Origin: Fabrea salina
Taxonomy: Eukaryota; Ciliophora; Heterotrichea; Heterotrichida; Fabreidae
Length of the DNA: 64,000 bases
Assembly: GCA_022984795.1 (NCBI GenBank)
Contig: JALIHJ010000050.1
Span: 124,001 to 188,000 of the forward strand
Direction of reading: 5' to 3'
The translations under genes were made by a program, and so were the position numbers. Under the pieces are notes generated by a model, which saw nothing but the letters and a program-made list of their open reading frames with translations, was not told the origin of the DNA and ran no database searches. Shown here piece by piece: positions 55,497-64,000 of the stretch (position 1 is the stretch's first letter; each line of letters starts with the position of its first letter).

Positions 55497-58250
55497 ATGA
55501 GTACTGACGAGGAAGTATCAGAAGTAGTTAAGTGGATACAAGGAGTAAACGACGAAGTACAAAGGAACTCCAACCACAGCCCCAAAGCAGGACAGTTGTG
55601 GTACATCGTAAGTTTGAGTTGGTTGGCCAAGTGGAGGGAGTCCCCAGACCCTGGGCCTCTAGACAACAGGCCTTTAGTTGACAACAGCAGTGAGTGCCTT
55701 AAGTTGAAGGAAGAAGTTGTTTTGAAGCCTGGATTGCAAGAGAAACTAGACTACGAAATCGTTCCTCCGAAAGCCTGGAGTTACTTTTCCAAAAGGTTCG
55801 GAGTGCTGGACAACTTAGTTATTCCTCGCAAAAGCCTGCAACTGAACTCCTGCGAAACCCAAGTAGAAGTTAACTTAAAGCCCTTGCAGATAGTTTTCTG
55901 CACTCCCAAAAAACTAATTGACCAAGAAAAACCCTACGTAATGTTTATCTCCCACAACTCCTCCCTCAAAAAGACTTCAGTCAAACTAAGGAAGATCTAC
56001 CAACAAAGGCACTCAAAAGAAATCTACCAAAAACACCTGAGGTTCTGGAAACTCAGCCCAGAAAAAGACTTCCAGGCTTTGAAGAAGGCAACTTGCAAAG
56101 GAGTCGTTTTTCCTGGAGTTCTTTTGGACGAAAGTGACACTTTGGAAGAGTCTGAAGTTGCTGACTCAGACATAATCGTGGCTGAAATCAGGGACGACAC
56201 CAGCAGCTGGACTTTCAAAGAGAGACACGAAGAACCCAAGTGTGCTTATTGCAAAAAAACCCTTTTGTCCTTCAAAAGGTGTGCTTGCAAAAGGTTTGTT
56301 TACTGTGACTCTACTTGTATGAGACGCGACTCTGACTGGCACCAGTGCACTGGGTTCACTTGCGAGTACTGCTCTGAGAAAATCGAGTCTTTTGAAAAGT
56401 GCGCTTGTGGAAAGTACTTTTACTGCAACTTTGAGTGCATAGAACGCAACAAAAGGTTCCACGACTGCAACAAACCTATGGACTCATTTAAGGGTAAAAT
56501 GGGGTTGTGCGGTCTCCAGAATCTAGGAAACACCTGCTACATGAACTCAGGTCTGCAGTGTCTCTCCAACACCCTAGAACTTACTGAGTACTTTCTGTCT
56601 GAAGAGTACTCCAACCACATAAACACCCAAAACCCACTTGGCACTCAAGGAGTCTTAGTGACTGCTTATGCTCACCTCGTCAAACAGTTGTGGCACGGAA
56701 GTTCAGAATTCATCAGTCCTTGGAAGTTTAAAAAAGCCCTTGGGACCTACGCTAGACAGTTTTCAGGCTACCAGCAACACGACTGCCAAGAAGCAATATC
56801 CTTTTTGCTGGACTTCATCCACGAAGACCTCAACAGAGTCAAAAAGAAGCCCTACATCGAAGAAATTAACACAGAAGGCATGGATGAGCCTGAAATGGCC
56901 CAGAAGTTCTGGGATGTCCATTTGTCTAGGAACCAAAGTGTAGTGGTGGACTTGATGTACGGCCAGTACAGGTCAGAAGTGACTTGTCCCAACTGCTCAG
57001 GCTTGAGCTTGGCTTTTGACCCGTTTATGATGCTTACTCTGCCAATTCCTGACAAAGAAACTACTGACTTAGAAGTTGTTTTTGTGCCAGCAGACCAGAG
57101 TCTTGAAGTTTTGAACTTAAAACTTCTGCTTCCCAAACACTTCACTCTTCAGAACGTCAAGAAAGGCGTTACTGAGTTAATGAAACTAAAAAGTGAAACT
57201 TTAGCCATAGCCTCTGTTTTCAATTACGGCTTCGAAAGCTTTGTTTCCAAAATAGAACATAGAGCCAGTACCTACGTCTACGAGGTTCCTGAAACTTCTC
57301 AAGAAGAAGGAGTTTTCATTCTAGAACAAAGTTTAGCAAAACGCTTGTACAGCATCACTCAGAAAGTAGGAATTGCCCACCCCAGAATAGTTAAGGTTTC
57401 CAAAAACGCCACTTTGGAACAAGTCCACTTTGAAGTATTCAAGTACGTCACTGGGATCCTGGGCACAGAAACTGACCCCCAAAGTGACTTTGCTTCTAAC
57501 TTCTCTAGCCTCTTCGGAACTGGAGACCAAATGCTTTACTGGCTGAACTTAGTTAACTCCAACAAAAGAAGAGGCCAACTCGGCTGCATTTACTGCAAAA
57601 AACCCACCTGCACCAACTGCCCCCTTCCCTACACAGAAGAACCTCTTCAGAAGTACATAAAGTTGTCTGAGGATACTGGACACTTTTTCAAGCTAGAAGT
57701 TATGTGGCCCGACACCTTCAAAAAGGAAGAACTCTCAGTACTCCACTCCAGAAGAAACCACTCTTCAGTCAGCGAAGCAACTAAATTCCTAACCCAAAAG
57801 AAGAACTCAAACACCACTTTAGACGAATGCTTTAAGTTCTTTGCGTCTCCTGAACAACTAGACGCCCAAAACACCACCTTTTGTCCAAAGTGTAAACACC
57901 ACGTGGAAGGCACCAAGAAAATGGACATCTACAAACTGCCCAAAGTGCTCATCGTCCACTTAAAGCGGTTCAAGCAAAGTGGTTACTTAAGTTCACGCAA
58001 CAACAAAGTAGTTGACTTTCCAATTGAAGGACTGGACATGGGCCGTTACGCCATAGCTGACAAGGGGATTTACGACCTCTACGCTGTTTCGAACCACATT
58101 GGGTCTATGAGTTTCGGTCACTACACAAACTATGCCAAGAACTCAGGGAAGTGGTACTTGTACGACGACTCCCGTGTAACTCCAGTCAGGGACTTAAATT
58201 CCATTGTGAGTCAGTCTGCTTACGTTCTTTTCTATAAAAAAAGAGAATAA
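55497..58250 (+). CDS. Ubiquitin carboxyl-terminal hydrolase with DUSP and two MYND fingers
   Basis: This 917-aa protein removes ubiquitin from substrates. It begins at MSTDEE (55497). A DUSP-like domain covers ~20-145, with [16 protein letters not shown]. Two MYND zinc fingers follow (~245-325), each C-x2-C...C-x-C...YC-x3-C...H-x3-C. The USP core has the Cys box [13 protein letters not shown] (nucleophile C347) and the His box SFGHYTNY (H875), with a zinc-ribbon CPKC near residue 800. The DUSP plus USP order resembles USP4/15, while MYND is known from USP19. The combination here is not the usual animal one. Confidence 0.92.
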   Translation: MSTDEEVSEVVKWIQGVNDEVQRNSNHSPKAGQLWYIVSLSWLAKWRESPDPGPLDNRPLVDNSSECLKLKEEVVLKPGLQEKLDYEIVPPKAWSYFSKRFGVLDNLVIPRKSLQLNSCETQVEVNLKPLQIVFCTPKKLIDQEKPYVMFISHNSSLKKTSVKLRKIYQQRHSKEIYQKHLRFWKLSPEKDFQALKKATCKGVVFPGVLLDESDTLEESEVADSDIIVAEIRDDTSSWTFKERHEEPKCAYCKKTLLSFKRCACKRFVYCDSTCMRRDSDWHQCTGFTCEYCSEKIESFEKCACGKYFYCNFECIERNKRFHDCNKPMDSFKGKMGLCGLQNLGNTCYMNSGLQCLSNTLELTEYFLSEEYSNHINTQNPLGTQGVLVTAYAHLVKQLWHGSSEFISPWKFKKALGTYARQFSGYQQHDCQEAISFLLDFIHEDLNRVKKKPYIEEINTEGMDEPEMAQKFWDVHLSRNQSVVVDLMYGQYRSEVTCPNCSGLSLAFDPFMMLTLPIPDKETTDLEVVFVPADQSLEVLNLKLLLPKHFTLQNVKKGVTELMKLKSETLAIASVFNYGFESFVSKIEHRASTYVYEVPETSQEEGVFILEQSLAKRLYSITQKVGIAHPRIVKVSKNATLEQVHFEVFKYVTGILGTETDPQSDFASNFSSLFGTGDQMLYWLNLVNSNKRRGQLGCIYCKKPTCTNCPLPYTEEPLQKYIKLSEDTGHFFKLEVMWPDTFKKEELSVLHSRRNHSSVSEATKFLTQKKNSNTTLDECFKFFASPEQLDAQNTTFCPKCKHHVEGTKKMDIYKLPKVLIVHLKRFKQSGYLSSRNNKVVDFPIEGLDMGRYAIADKGIYDLYAVSNHIGSMSFGHYTNYAKNSGKWYLYDDSRVTPVRDLNSIVSQSAYVLFYKKRE

Positions 58251-58448
58251 TTAACTAGTTAGGTACCAACTCTCCACAAGTTCTTCTTCACAAACGAGTT
58301 CCAGAATGCTTCTTGGGATGTTTGGAAAGGACACTTCTCCACAAAGGTGAATTGACAGGACTTCTGGGTCAGTGAACTCTCTTCTGCAGAACTTGCAAAT
58401 GTGGGTTTCACTGCAGCCCCAGGACTTGTAAAGTAGTTCCACGTTCAT
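58251..58448 (-). CDS. Small zinc-finger-like protein, 65 aa
   Basis: A 65-aa protein with a single C2H2-type core: C-x2-C in THICKFCRREF, then a spaced H and C in SIHLCG. Its TAA directly abuts the TAA of the USP gene with zero overlap. No other domain or family is recognised. The ATG is 7 bp before the ARV1 stop on the same strand. Confidence 0.65.
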   Translation of the reverse strand: MNVELLYKSWGCSETHICKFCRREFTDPEVLSIHLCGEVSFPNIPRSILELVCEEELVESWYLTS

Positions 58449-58455
58449 AGCCCCT

Positions 58456-59115
58456 TTAAATTAAATTACTAAAGTCAAACTTAAGGGTAGCCCTAGCTAG
58501 TTCCTTTACTACAATTCCCAAACCTACACAAAGTGAAGCTCTGATGTTGTCTATTCCTAAAAGTTCTAAGTAGCACTTACCCCTCACAGCTATTAAGTTG
58601 TTCAAGTATATAAAAAGCCTCATCAACCAAACATGCAGCTGAGTAAAGGACCTAAGTGCTTTTTACCATGTGACAATCAAAAAGTTCCCCAAAATTCCAA
58701 AACTTGATATCAAAACACACCTTAAAAAGTCTAGAATTCCGTACTCCAACCCGAACACTTTAGCTCCTATAAGTGACCCGTAGAAGAACCCTACTACACA
58801 AGCTCCACTTTGGACAACTTCTAAAGAACACTGGACAATTCCATCACACTCGTTGGGCAAAGACTCCAGAACTGAAGCAATCACTAAAAGTTTGAGGACG
58901 TCAGAAATGCTTCTTACACGTGACTCGTTAAACACTAAGTGGCGGTAGACCTGGGGCTTGCACAGAACCAAGTTTATGAAGATTACTGTGTAGTCGTTTT
59001 CAATGTACCTGTCTGCAATGTTGGAGCACTGTGGACAGGTCACTAAAGCAATGTTTCCTTTGATGGGTTCTTCGTACAAAGCTTCCAAACTTTGTTTGCA
59101 CTCAACACATTTCAT
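58456..59115 (-). CDS. ARV1: ARV1 sterol/lipid homeostasis protein, three exons
   Basis: Exons 58667-59115, 58581-58651 and 58456-58565 give 209 aa. The N-terminal zinc module has C3, C6, C27 and C30, followed by ADRYIENDYTVIFINLVLCKPQVYRHLVFN, the ARV1 homology domain, and three or four membrane spans. ARV1 is an ER protein that controls sterol and GPI-anchor lipid supply. Intron 1 is certain, since without it the protein loses its last third. Intron 2 (58566-58580) has no in-frame stop, so it could be retained, but it fits the consensus and the spliced C-terminus lines up better with plant and yeast ARV1. Confidence 0.9.
58566..58580 (-). other. 15-nt intron, in-frame and stop-free
   Basis: Reads GTAAGTGCTACTTAG on the minus strand, phase 1. 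Retention would add five residues and no stop, so it is called from the consensus (A at position 10) and from the alignment of the ARV1 tail. Confidence 0.7.
58652..58666 (-). other. 15-nt spliceosomal intron
   Basis: Reads GTAAAAAGCACTTAG on the minus strand, phase 2. Retention gives TGG TAA. A at position 10. Confidence 0.9.
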
Positions 59116-59124
59116 TTTATAATA

Positions 59125-60570
59125 ATGGCACTTGAAGGAATGACCCGCCCCGAAAAGGTAGTGATTCCTTTGTTCTTCAAAAAGACCGACAGAGGAGAAC
59201 TAACTAAACTCTTCAGAAAAGACTCAGTCCTCAAGTACATGATGGACAACTGGAAAGAAGAAGCTGTGCTTGGACAAATCCAAGAAGACATCCGGCAACT
59301 AAAGGAAACACACCCACAGTCCTCTTACTTAACTACTAAACTCAAAGCCCTCAAAGCTGCTTTTTCCAGAAGTGTCCAAAAAATGCTAACAACCAATGAC
59401 CAACTAGAGTTTGACTCAGAAAAAGCTTTTAGAAAATTCAAAGAAAACTTAGAAAAAGAAGTTGTTTCGAAGGTCTTCAAGTACTACGCCATTTTAGAAG
59501 AACACAAACGACTTGCTAATCTCAAGTATGAACACATCAAACAAAAGCTTTTCTTCACCCTAAAAATCGAAAAAGTCAATAAAAAACTGCTGGAGTTCTC
59601 TAAAGTAGTTAAGTTTGAAACCTGGAACTACATCAAACTGATTCCAGTTGACGAACACAGCACTCAGTTCTCTAGGTGCCAAAAGGCCTTGCACGACAAC
59701 CTTAAGTCAGGAGTCTTCCAAGGAACTTACTTCACAAGCTTGAAACTCCAAAAAGCCTTTAAAATCCAAAACCAGCACCTACTCAAGCACTTTGAAAAAC
59801 TTGCTGCTCAAAAAGAAAACTGCTTTGTAAAGGGGCTTTTCACAAGCGTGTCTAAGAAACAAATTCCAGGACTTACTTTGTTTGGGCCAAAAACTAACTC
59901 CTACATTAAGCAGTCAGCTTTTAGTCTGCTTAAAGAAAAACTCATAAGGGTTCCTAAAAGCGTGCTGGGCAAAAGCAAACTTGAAGAGTTCCTTAGTGAA
60001 ACCAAGGGCTTCAGTAAGTTTTTGGCTTCTAAGTATTCAGTTCTGCAAAAAGACCTTCCGAGAATCCAAGACTCCAACAACTCAGTGTTTTACATAGTTT
60101 TGTCAAGAGTCATCATTGACAAAAAACTAACTCAAGAAGAACTGCTGGAACTCGAAGTCCCAAACATGGACACTGTGTACCCTGAGTACGTTATGATCTG
60201 CACTAAAGAAAAGGGGTACTTTGAAATTGTTCCAGAACATGACATGCTGGTGCCTGCATACATCTCAGAAGCTTCTTACTCAAACCCTGTCCAAAGCAAC
60301 AGAATCAACTCTGAAAGTTTTTTGAACTTGTGCACCAAAGCCCTAGACCAGTCCTTCCACAAAAGAAGAATGCTTAAAAAAGAAACTCTGAGTCTTTACA
60401 GGTGCCAACTCCACTGCAACCCAAACAGAGTGTTGAACGCCAAAAAAGCCTTTGCTGAAGCTTACAGGGACTCTGTAGAGGAACTCCAAAGTGAGCTAGA
60501 AAACTTAAGAAAGTCCTTTAAAAACTTACAAAAGTTGGGTGTTGAAAAAAATGTAATCTGAAAGCATTAA
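59125..60570 (+). CDS. Protein with divergent PARP/ART-like region
   Basis: 478 aa to a TGA at 60559-60561, or 481 aa to TAA if TGA is sense. The N-terminal ~170 residues are Lys-rich and helical. Residues ~200-380 resemble a PARP catalytic domain: FTSLKLQKAFKIQNQHLLKHF lines up with the V-x-x-I-x-x-IQN-x-x-L-x-x-x-F start of the fold, and FYIVLSRVIID plus VYPEYVMI match late strands. The HG and Y motifs that bind NAD+ are not obvious, so it may be inactive or a different ADP-ribosyltransferase-like fold. A helical C-terminus follows. Starts at 59125 (MALEG). Confidence 0.5.
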
Positions 60571-60589
60571 CTCTTAAATAATAATTTTG

Positions 60590-61048
60590 ATGGAAACAGT
60601 TGAACACTTCGAAGACTTCCAAAGTAACTTAAAAGAACTAGAAGGCGTTGTAGCCAAACTCAAAGTGTGCAAAAGCCAACAAGAAATTGAACACTACATG
60701 AAAAAGTACGTCCAACTTGAAGACTCCCTTCTCCTGGCACTACAAAACTTCACAAAGTCAGTTACTAAGTCCCAAGAGGACTTAACTCCCTACTTCCGGA
60801 CTTACAATAAACTCACCTCCAACTTCCAAGATTCCTGGACTCAGAGTTTCTGGTACGTCTACGAACTCGTCAGGAACACCCACAAAAACCAACAAAGACA
60901 AACCCGCATTGAACTCAGCGACACCTACTCAGAGTCTACTAGGTCCTCTCCAGAAGCTAGTGAACCCAACCTAAAGCACTACCAAACTATTTTAAAGATT
61001 CCCGAGTCCCATATTTCTGAGTCTGCTTGCAACTGCAATCTTTTGTAA
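60590..61048 (+). CDS. Small helical protein with Cys-rich CaaX-like end
   Basis: 152 aa. Residues ~5-95 form a helical bundle or short coiled coils, and ~95-140 are Ser/Glu-rich. The last residues are CNCNLL, where CNLL fits a CaaX box with Leu, the type favoured by geranylgeranyltransferase I. No family is recognised. The start is the ATG at 60590, directly after a TTG codon that could be mistaken for the start. Confidence 0.6.
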   Translation: METVEHFEDFQSNLKELEGVVAKLKVCKSQQEIEHYMKKYVQLEDSLLLALQNFTKSVTKSQEDLTPYFRTYNKLTSNFQDSWTQSFWYVYELVRNTHKNQQRQTRIELSDTYSESTRSSPEASEPNLKHYQTILKIPESHISESACNCNLL

Positions 61049-61066
61049 TTCTGAATTCAGAATAAC

Positions 61067-62755
61067 TTACTTTTTTTTAGACTTAACGAGTTTAGTTTGG
61101 GCCTTTTTATGGTCTGAAGAAACGTACTTAGTAACTCCTCTCCTCACTTTGCCTTCTTCCAAAAAGGGCTTGATGCTTTTTTCGTCGTAAGTGAACTTGG
61201 GGTTGTTGTAGGCTAAGTCTGAGTAAAAGTTTTTGAAGTGCTGCAGAACTCCCCACACTCTCAAAGGTTTGTCTTCGCTTTCGTTCAACTTCTTAATGAT
61301 GTGGTGGAGAGGAGTGAGGTTTTCTTTCTTAAAGCGTTCCAGTGCCTCCACCACTCGGTCTGTGTCAGACACCTTCAAAGAAGTCGTTAGGTAGCTGTTC
61401 AGAATAAACATGTCTGGCTTAACTTTTTCTTCGTTCAAAGACTTCCACAGGTTGTTCACGGCCTCTGGGTCGTTGAGCTTGGTGTACATCGTCATGAGGT
61501 GTCTGTAAGTGTGTTTGTCTTTTTTCAGGTTGTACTGTTCGTACAGCGGAAGAACCAGTCCTTCTACTTGGTCTTCCCTGTAAGCTTTTGTGTGCACTGA
61601 AAGCAGCGAGTTAACCACTAAAGTATCTACACAGTTCTGGGCTTCGCACTGTTTAAACAGTTCCCAACTTTCTTTTATGAACACGTCCTTGGCGTTTTCG
61701 TCTGCTTGGAAACAAGCCTCTGCGTAGCAACTCATCAACAGACCGTACTTAGTTTTATCCATTTCAACCTCAAAAGTTTTCATCTCAACCAGCATTTCCC
61801 GTGCCTTAAACAAGTCGCCTAGTCGAGCACAAGCAGTTAAAACAGCGTTGAAGGTCCTTGTGTCTGGAACTATTCCTGCTCCTCTCATTCTTCCGTAGAT
61901 ATCAAGTGCTTGTTCGGAGTAGTCCTGTCTTTTGGCCAAAGCCATCATAATTTCGTTGTAGTGGTAAGCTACCTCCGGGAACCCCATGGACTGCAGTCTT
62001 TCCCACAAAATAAGTGCATATTCTGCTTCGTTGTGCTTACTGCAGGCCCTGATGCCCATAGTTAGCATGTACTCGTCCACTTCTACTTTGGTTTGCCAAG
62101 TTTTAAAGATTTCAATCGCCTTAGCTGCATTGTTAGCTCGCACGTGGGCATGCATGTAGTTCGTGACGTCTACTGCATTTACTACGAACCCTTTGTCTTG
62201 CTTTTCCCTCATCAAAGCTTCGATCTTTGTGTAGTTAGCTGAGGAGGTGTAGGAAGAAATCAAAGCAGTGTACAGAAAGTCTGTGGGTTCAGAAACTTTC
62301 AAAGCTTCGTCGAACATGGACTCTGCAAGCTGGGTTTGGTTTGCTTTTCCTGCAACAGTGATTAAGTGGATGTAACTGTATAAGTTGGGCCTAAGCCCCA
62401 AGTCACTCATTTTCTCTAGAGTGTACAAAGCTTCACTGAGCTTGCCTTGTCTGGAAATGACTTTTAAAAGCAGGTTGAAGTTGGACAGGGTAAAGGGTCT
62501 CTGGGAAAAGAAGTTCTCGAAGGAAGAGTCCAAAGATTCCAGCAACTCCTGGGGTTGGGGAGGTGCTTCTAGCATTTTGTTGACTTCTTTTTTGATGTCT
62601 TCTTTCATCTGGGGAGTGAGGGCTGGCTTTTTGTTGGGCATGTAAGGTTTGACTAAGGAAACCAGTTCTTTGTTGAACCTTTTAGCTTTCACTTGGTTCA
62701 TCCTTTTGCGGGCTCGCCTTGACAAGTACTTTGTTGTAGTCACTAACGAAGACAT
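61067..62755 (-). CDS. Pentatricopeptide-repeat (PPR) protein
   Basis: 562 aa starting MSSLVTTTKYLSRRARKRM, a basic, Ser/Thr/Arg-rich N-terminus that fits mitochondrial import. About ten PPR-like 35-residue units run from ~100 to 500, such as SNFNLLLKVISRQGKLSEAL, RTFNAVLTACARLGDLFKAREML and HTYRHLMTMYTKLNDPEAVNNL. PPR proteins bind RNA in mitochondria or are part of the mitoribosome; ciliate mitoribosomes have several. Upstream start codons are ignored because the region there belongs to the next gene's leader. Confidence 0.85.
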   Translation of the reverse strand: MSSLVTTTKYLSRRARKRMNQVKAKRFNKELVSLVKPYMPNKKPALTPQMKEDIKKEVNKMLEAPPQPQELLESLDSSFENFFSQRPFTLSNFNLLLKVISRQGKLSEALYTLEKMSDLGLRPNLYSYIHLITVAGKANQTQLAESMFDEALKVSEPTDFLYTALISSYTSSANYTKIEALMREKQDKGFVVNAVDVTNYMHAHVRANNAAKAIEIFKTWQTKVEVDEYMLTMGIRACSKHNEAEYALILWERLQSMGFPEVAYHYNEIMMALAKRQDYSEQALDIYGRMRGAGIVPDTRTFNAVLTACARLGDLFKAREMLVEMKTFEVEMDKTKYGLLMSCYAEACFQADENAKDVFIKESWELFKQCEAQNCVDTLVVNSLLSVHTKAYREDQVEGLVLPLYEQYNLKKDKHTYRHLMTMYTKLNDPEAVNNLWKSLNEEKVKPDMFILNSYLTTSLKVSDTDRVVEALERFKKENLTPLHHIIKKLNESEDKPLRVWGVLQHFKNFYSDLAYNNPKFTYDEKSIKPFLEEGKVRRGVTKYVSSDHKKAQTKLVKSKKK

Positions 62756-62783
62756 GATCAATATAAACAAACCGTAACATAAA

Positions 62784-64000
62784 ATGGGATCCAAATGTTC
62801 CAAATGCAACCAAAAAGAAAACCTCGGACACTCCCAGTCTTTTTCAGTCGTAGAAGAAACAGGCCCTGACAAGGTCACCCAAGTCCCCAACAAAGCCCAG
62901 TCTCTAGACGACTCCATGCAAATAAAGAACCTCAAAGAACTCCTAGAAAAAACTCCAGAGAACCCTGGGCTAAACATCAAAGTAGCTTTGCACCTCTACC
63001 AAAAAAACTCACTCCAAGACGCAGAACGCCACTTCGAAGCAGCTATCCAAAACCAAGCCAAACTAGACTTCGAAAGTTGCATGGCTTTAGGAAACATCAA
63101 AAGCACCAAGGGAAACCACAAAGAAGCCTTGGAATTCTTCACCAAAGCCACTAAACTCCAGAGTCACCAGGCAGAACCCTGGTTTAAAGCTGGCGAAGAA
63201 CACCTGCACCTAGAACAAAACCAACAAGCCCTAGAGAACTTCCAAGAAGCTCTTAAGTTCGAAGAAAACCACGAGTGCTACAACATGCTTGGACTGTGCT
63301 ACCTCAACTTGAAAGACTATGATAATTCTATTGAATTCCTCAAAAAAGCCCTCGAACTCAGTCCTGAGTTTTCCAAAGCCCACAACAACATAGGGAACGC
63401 CTACAGAAAAGTGGGCAAAGACAAACGTGCTATAAAGCACTACCTGCTAGCTATTGAAAACACTCCTAAAAGGAAGTTCGCAATAGCTCACTTAAACTTA
63501 GCAACAACTTACTTCGACACAGGAGACACCATTTCGGCTTTGAGGCACTTTGAAGAAGCTCTCCAAGTAGGTTCCCACATACACAAAGTAATGGTTTCTA
63601 AAGGCTACCACTTACTGTTCAAAAACTCCCAAACGAAAGAAGGCATTGAGTTTTTGCTTAGACAAGAGTACCAAAAAGCCGTAGACGTCCTGGTCGAAGT
63701 TGTAAATACCGACCCCGAAAACCCTGCTGTGAACTACTACTTAGGACTTGCCCACTCCAAACTCAACAACCTCGAACAAGCTAATCACTACTATCACCAA
63801 GTAGTTGACCTAGGAACTCGCCCTATACACAGGTCGAAGCAGTTCATAAAGCACTTCGTCAAGAAGTCCAAAAAGGCCATCAGCAAGTACTCCCAGGATT
63901 TAGCCTCTGGGTTCCACGAAAGAGCTTGCAGCCAAGTTTTGGATGCTGATAGTTTCATTGAACTCTTGCTGCCTCACGAACCTTCTTCCCTCAGCAACAG
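62784..64000 (+). CDS. TPR protein with predicted lipid anchor (3' end beyond window)
   Basis: The frame is open from ATG at 62784 to the last base, about 405 residues, and continues beyond. It starts MGSKCSKC, with Gly2 for myristate and Cys5/Cys8 for palmitate. From ~70 to 340 there are seven or so TPR units, each with the W/L-G-Y-A-F-A-P-like spacing (GNHKEALEFFTKA, QQALENFQEALKF, KDYDNSIEFLKKALELSP, DKRAIKHYLLAIENTP, DTISALRHFEEALQVG). It is a likely membrane-bound scaffold. The start is 28 bp from the divergent PPR gene. Confidence 0.82.
   Translation, partial: MGSKCSKCNQKENLGHSQSFSVVEETGPDKVTQVPNKAQSLDDSMQIKNLKELLEKTPENPGLNIKVALHLYQKNSLQDAERHFEAAIQNQAKLDFESCMALGNIKSTKGNHKEALEFFTKATKLQSHQAEPWFKAGEEHLHLEQNQQALENFQEALKFEENHECYNMLGLCYLNLKDYDNSIEFLKKALELSPEFSKAHNNIGNAYRKVGKDKRAIKHYLLAIENTPKRKFAIAHLNLATTYFDTGDTISALRHFEEALQVGSHIHKVMVSKGYHLLFKNSQTKEGIEFLLRQEYQKAVDVLVEVVNTDPENPAVNYYLGLAHSKLNNLEQANHYYHQVVDLGTRPIHRSKQFIKHFVKKSKKAISKYSQDLASGFHERACSQVLDADSFIELLLPHEPSSLSN

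Noticed and set aside
62756-62980. N-terminal extension of the PPR gene
   Set aside because: It covers the TPR gene's leader and first codons. The ATG at 62755 gives a normal start.
1-64000. Mobile elements, virus-like elements, CRISPR arrays, rRNA or telomeres
   Set aside because: No terminal repeats, transposase, reverse transcriptase, capsid or repeat-spacer structure was seen.

Overview
The window looks like a piece of a gene-packed ciliate macronuclear chromosome, most likely from a heterotrich (the Stentor/Blepharisma/Fabrea group). Three things seen in the sequence point there. (1) About 56 protein genes fill 64 kb on both strands, with usually 0-40 bp between them and several overlapping stop codons. 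(2) All ten introns I can define are exactly 15 nt long and fit GTANNNNNYANNTAG, with an A always at position 10. (3) The gene set is eukaryotic and ciliary: a transition-zone protein, a tubulin cofactor, two kinesins and sperm/flagellum-type CH and FAM227 proteins. TAA and TAG end nearly every gene. The few in-frame TGA codons all behave as if read through, which suggests UGA is a sense codon (probably Trp, as in Blepharisma) rather than a working stop. I see no transposon, retroelement, virus-like element, CRISPR array, rRNA, tRNA or telomere.

Layout. 1-5.4 kb: the 3' end of the RNA polymerase III largest subunit, a basic unknown, a SPATA4-type CH protein, a coiled coil and TMEM107. 5.4-13.6 kb: TBCD, an alkaline ceramidase, a BTB-BACK-SPRY protein and HID1. 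13.6-21.3 kb: a kinesin fused to an RCC1 propeller, an unknown two-intron gene, a CDK7-like kinase, a coiled coil and a cyclin. 21.3-27.4 kb: one of only two roomy spacers, then small genes including a CaaX protein, NFU1, an MPP6 exosome cofactor, a methyltransferase, an SV2-like transporter, a two-intron unknown and an ABHD17-type hydrolase. 27.4-33.5 kb: a DDX11-like helicase, an MFS transporter, coiled coils, a YEATS protein, a hidden twin-CX9C gene and a double HMG-box protein. 33.5-42.4 kb: a ferlin-like multi-C2 protein, two tandem amino-acid transporters, a second kinesin and a nucleotide-sugar transporter. 42.4-49.5 kb: UFM1 (start codon split by an intron), a coiled coil with an internal TGA, TPR, Kelch and FAM227 proteins, small proteins and a tandem CCCH zinc finger. 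49.5-58.5 kb: ATP-type PEPCK, ELP4, a coiled coil, TSEN34, CDC5L and a DUSP-MYND-USP deubiquitinase. 58.5-64 kb: ARV1, a PARP-like protein, a small coiled coil, a PPR protein and the 5' part of a lipid-anchored TPR protein.

There is no operon logic in the bacterial sense, and neighbours are mostly unrelated. Loose functional groupings are cilia and microtubules (TMEM107, TBCD, both kinesins, the CH protein, FAM227), tRNA production (Pol III, ELP4, TSEN34), ubiquitin-type systems (UFM1, USP, perhaps the BTB protein), lipid and membrane traffic (ceramidase, HID1, ARV1, ferlin, ABHD17), and cell-cycle control (CDK, cyclin, CDC5L, DDX11). Divergent start codons lie as little as 5 bp apart and convergent stops interlock within 4 bp, so promoters, 5' ends and poly(A) signals must sit inside neighbouring coding sequence.
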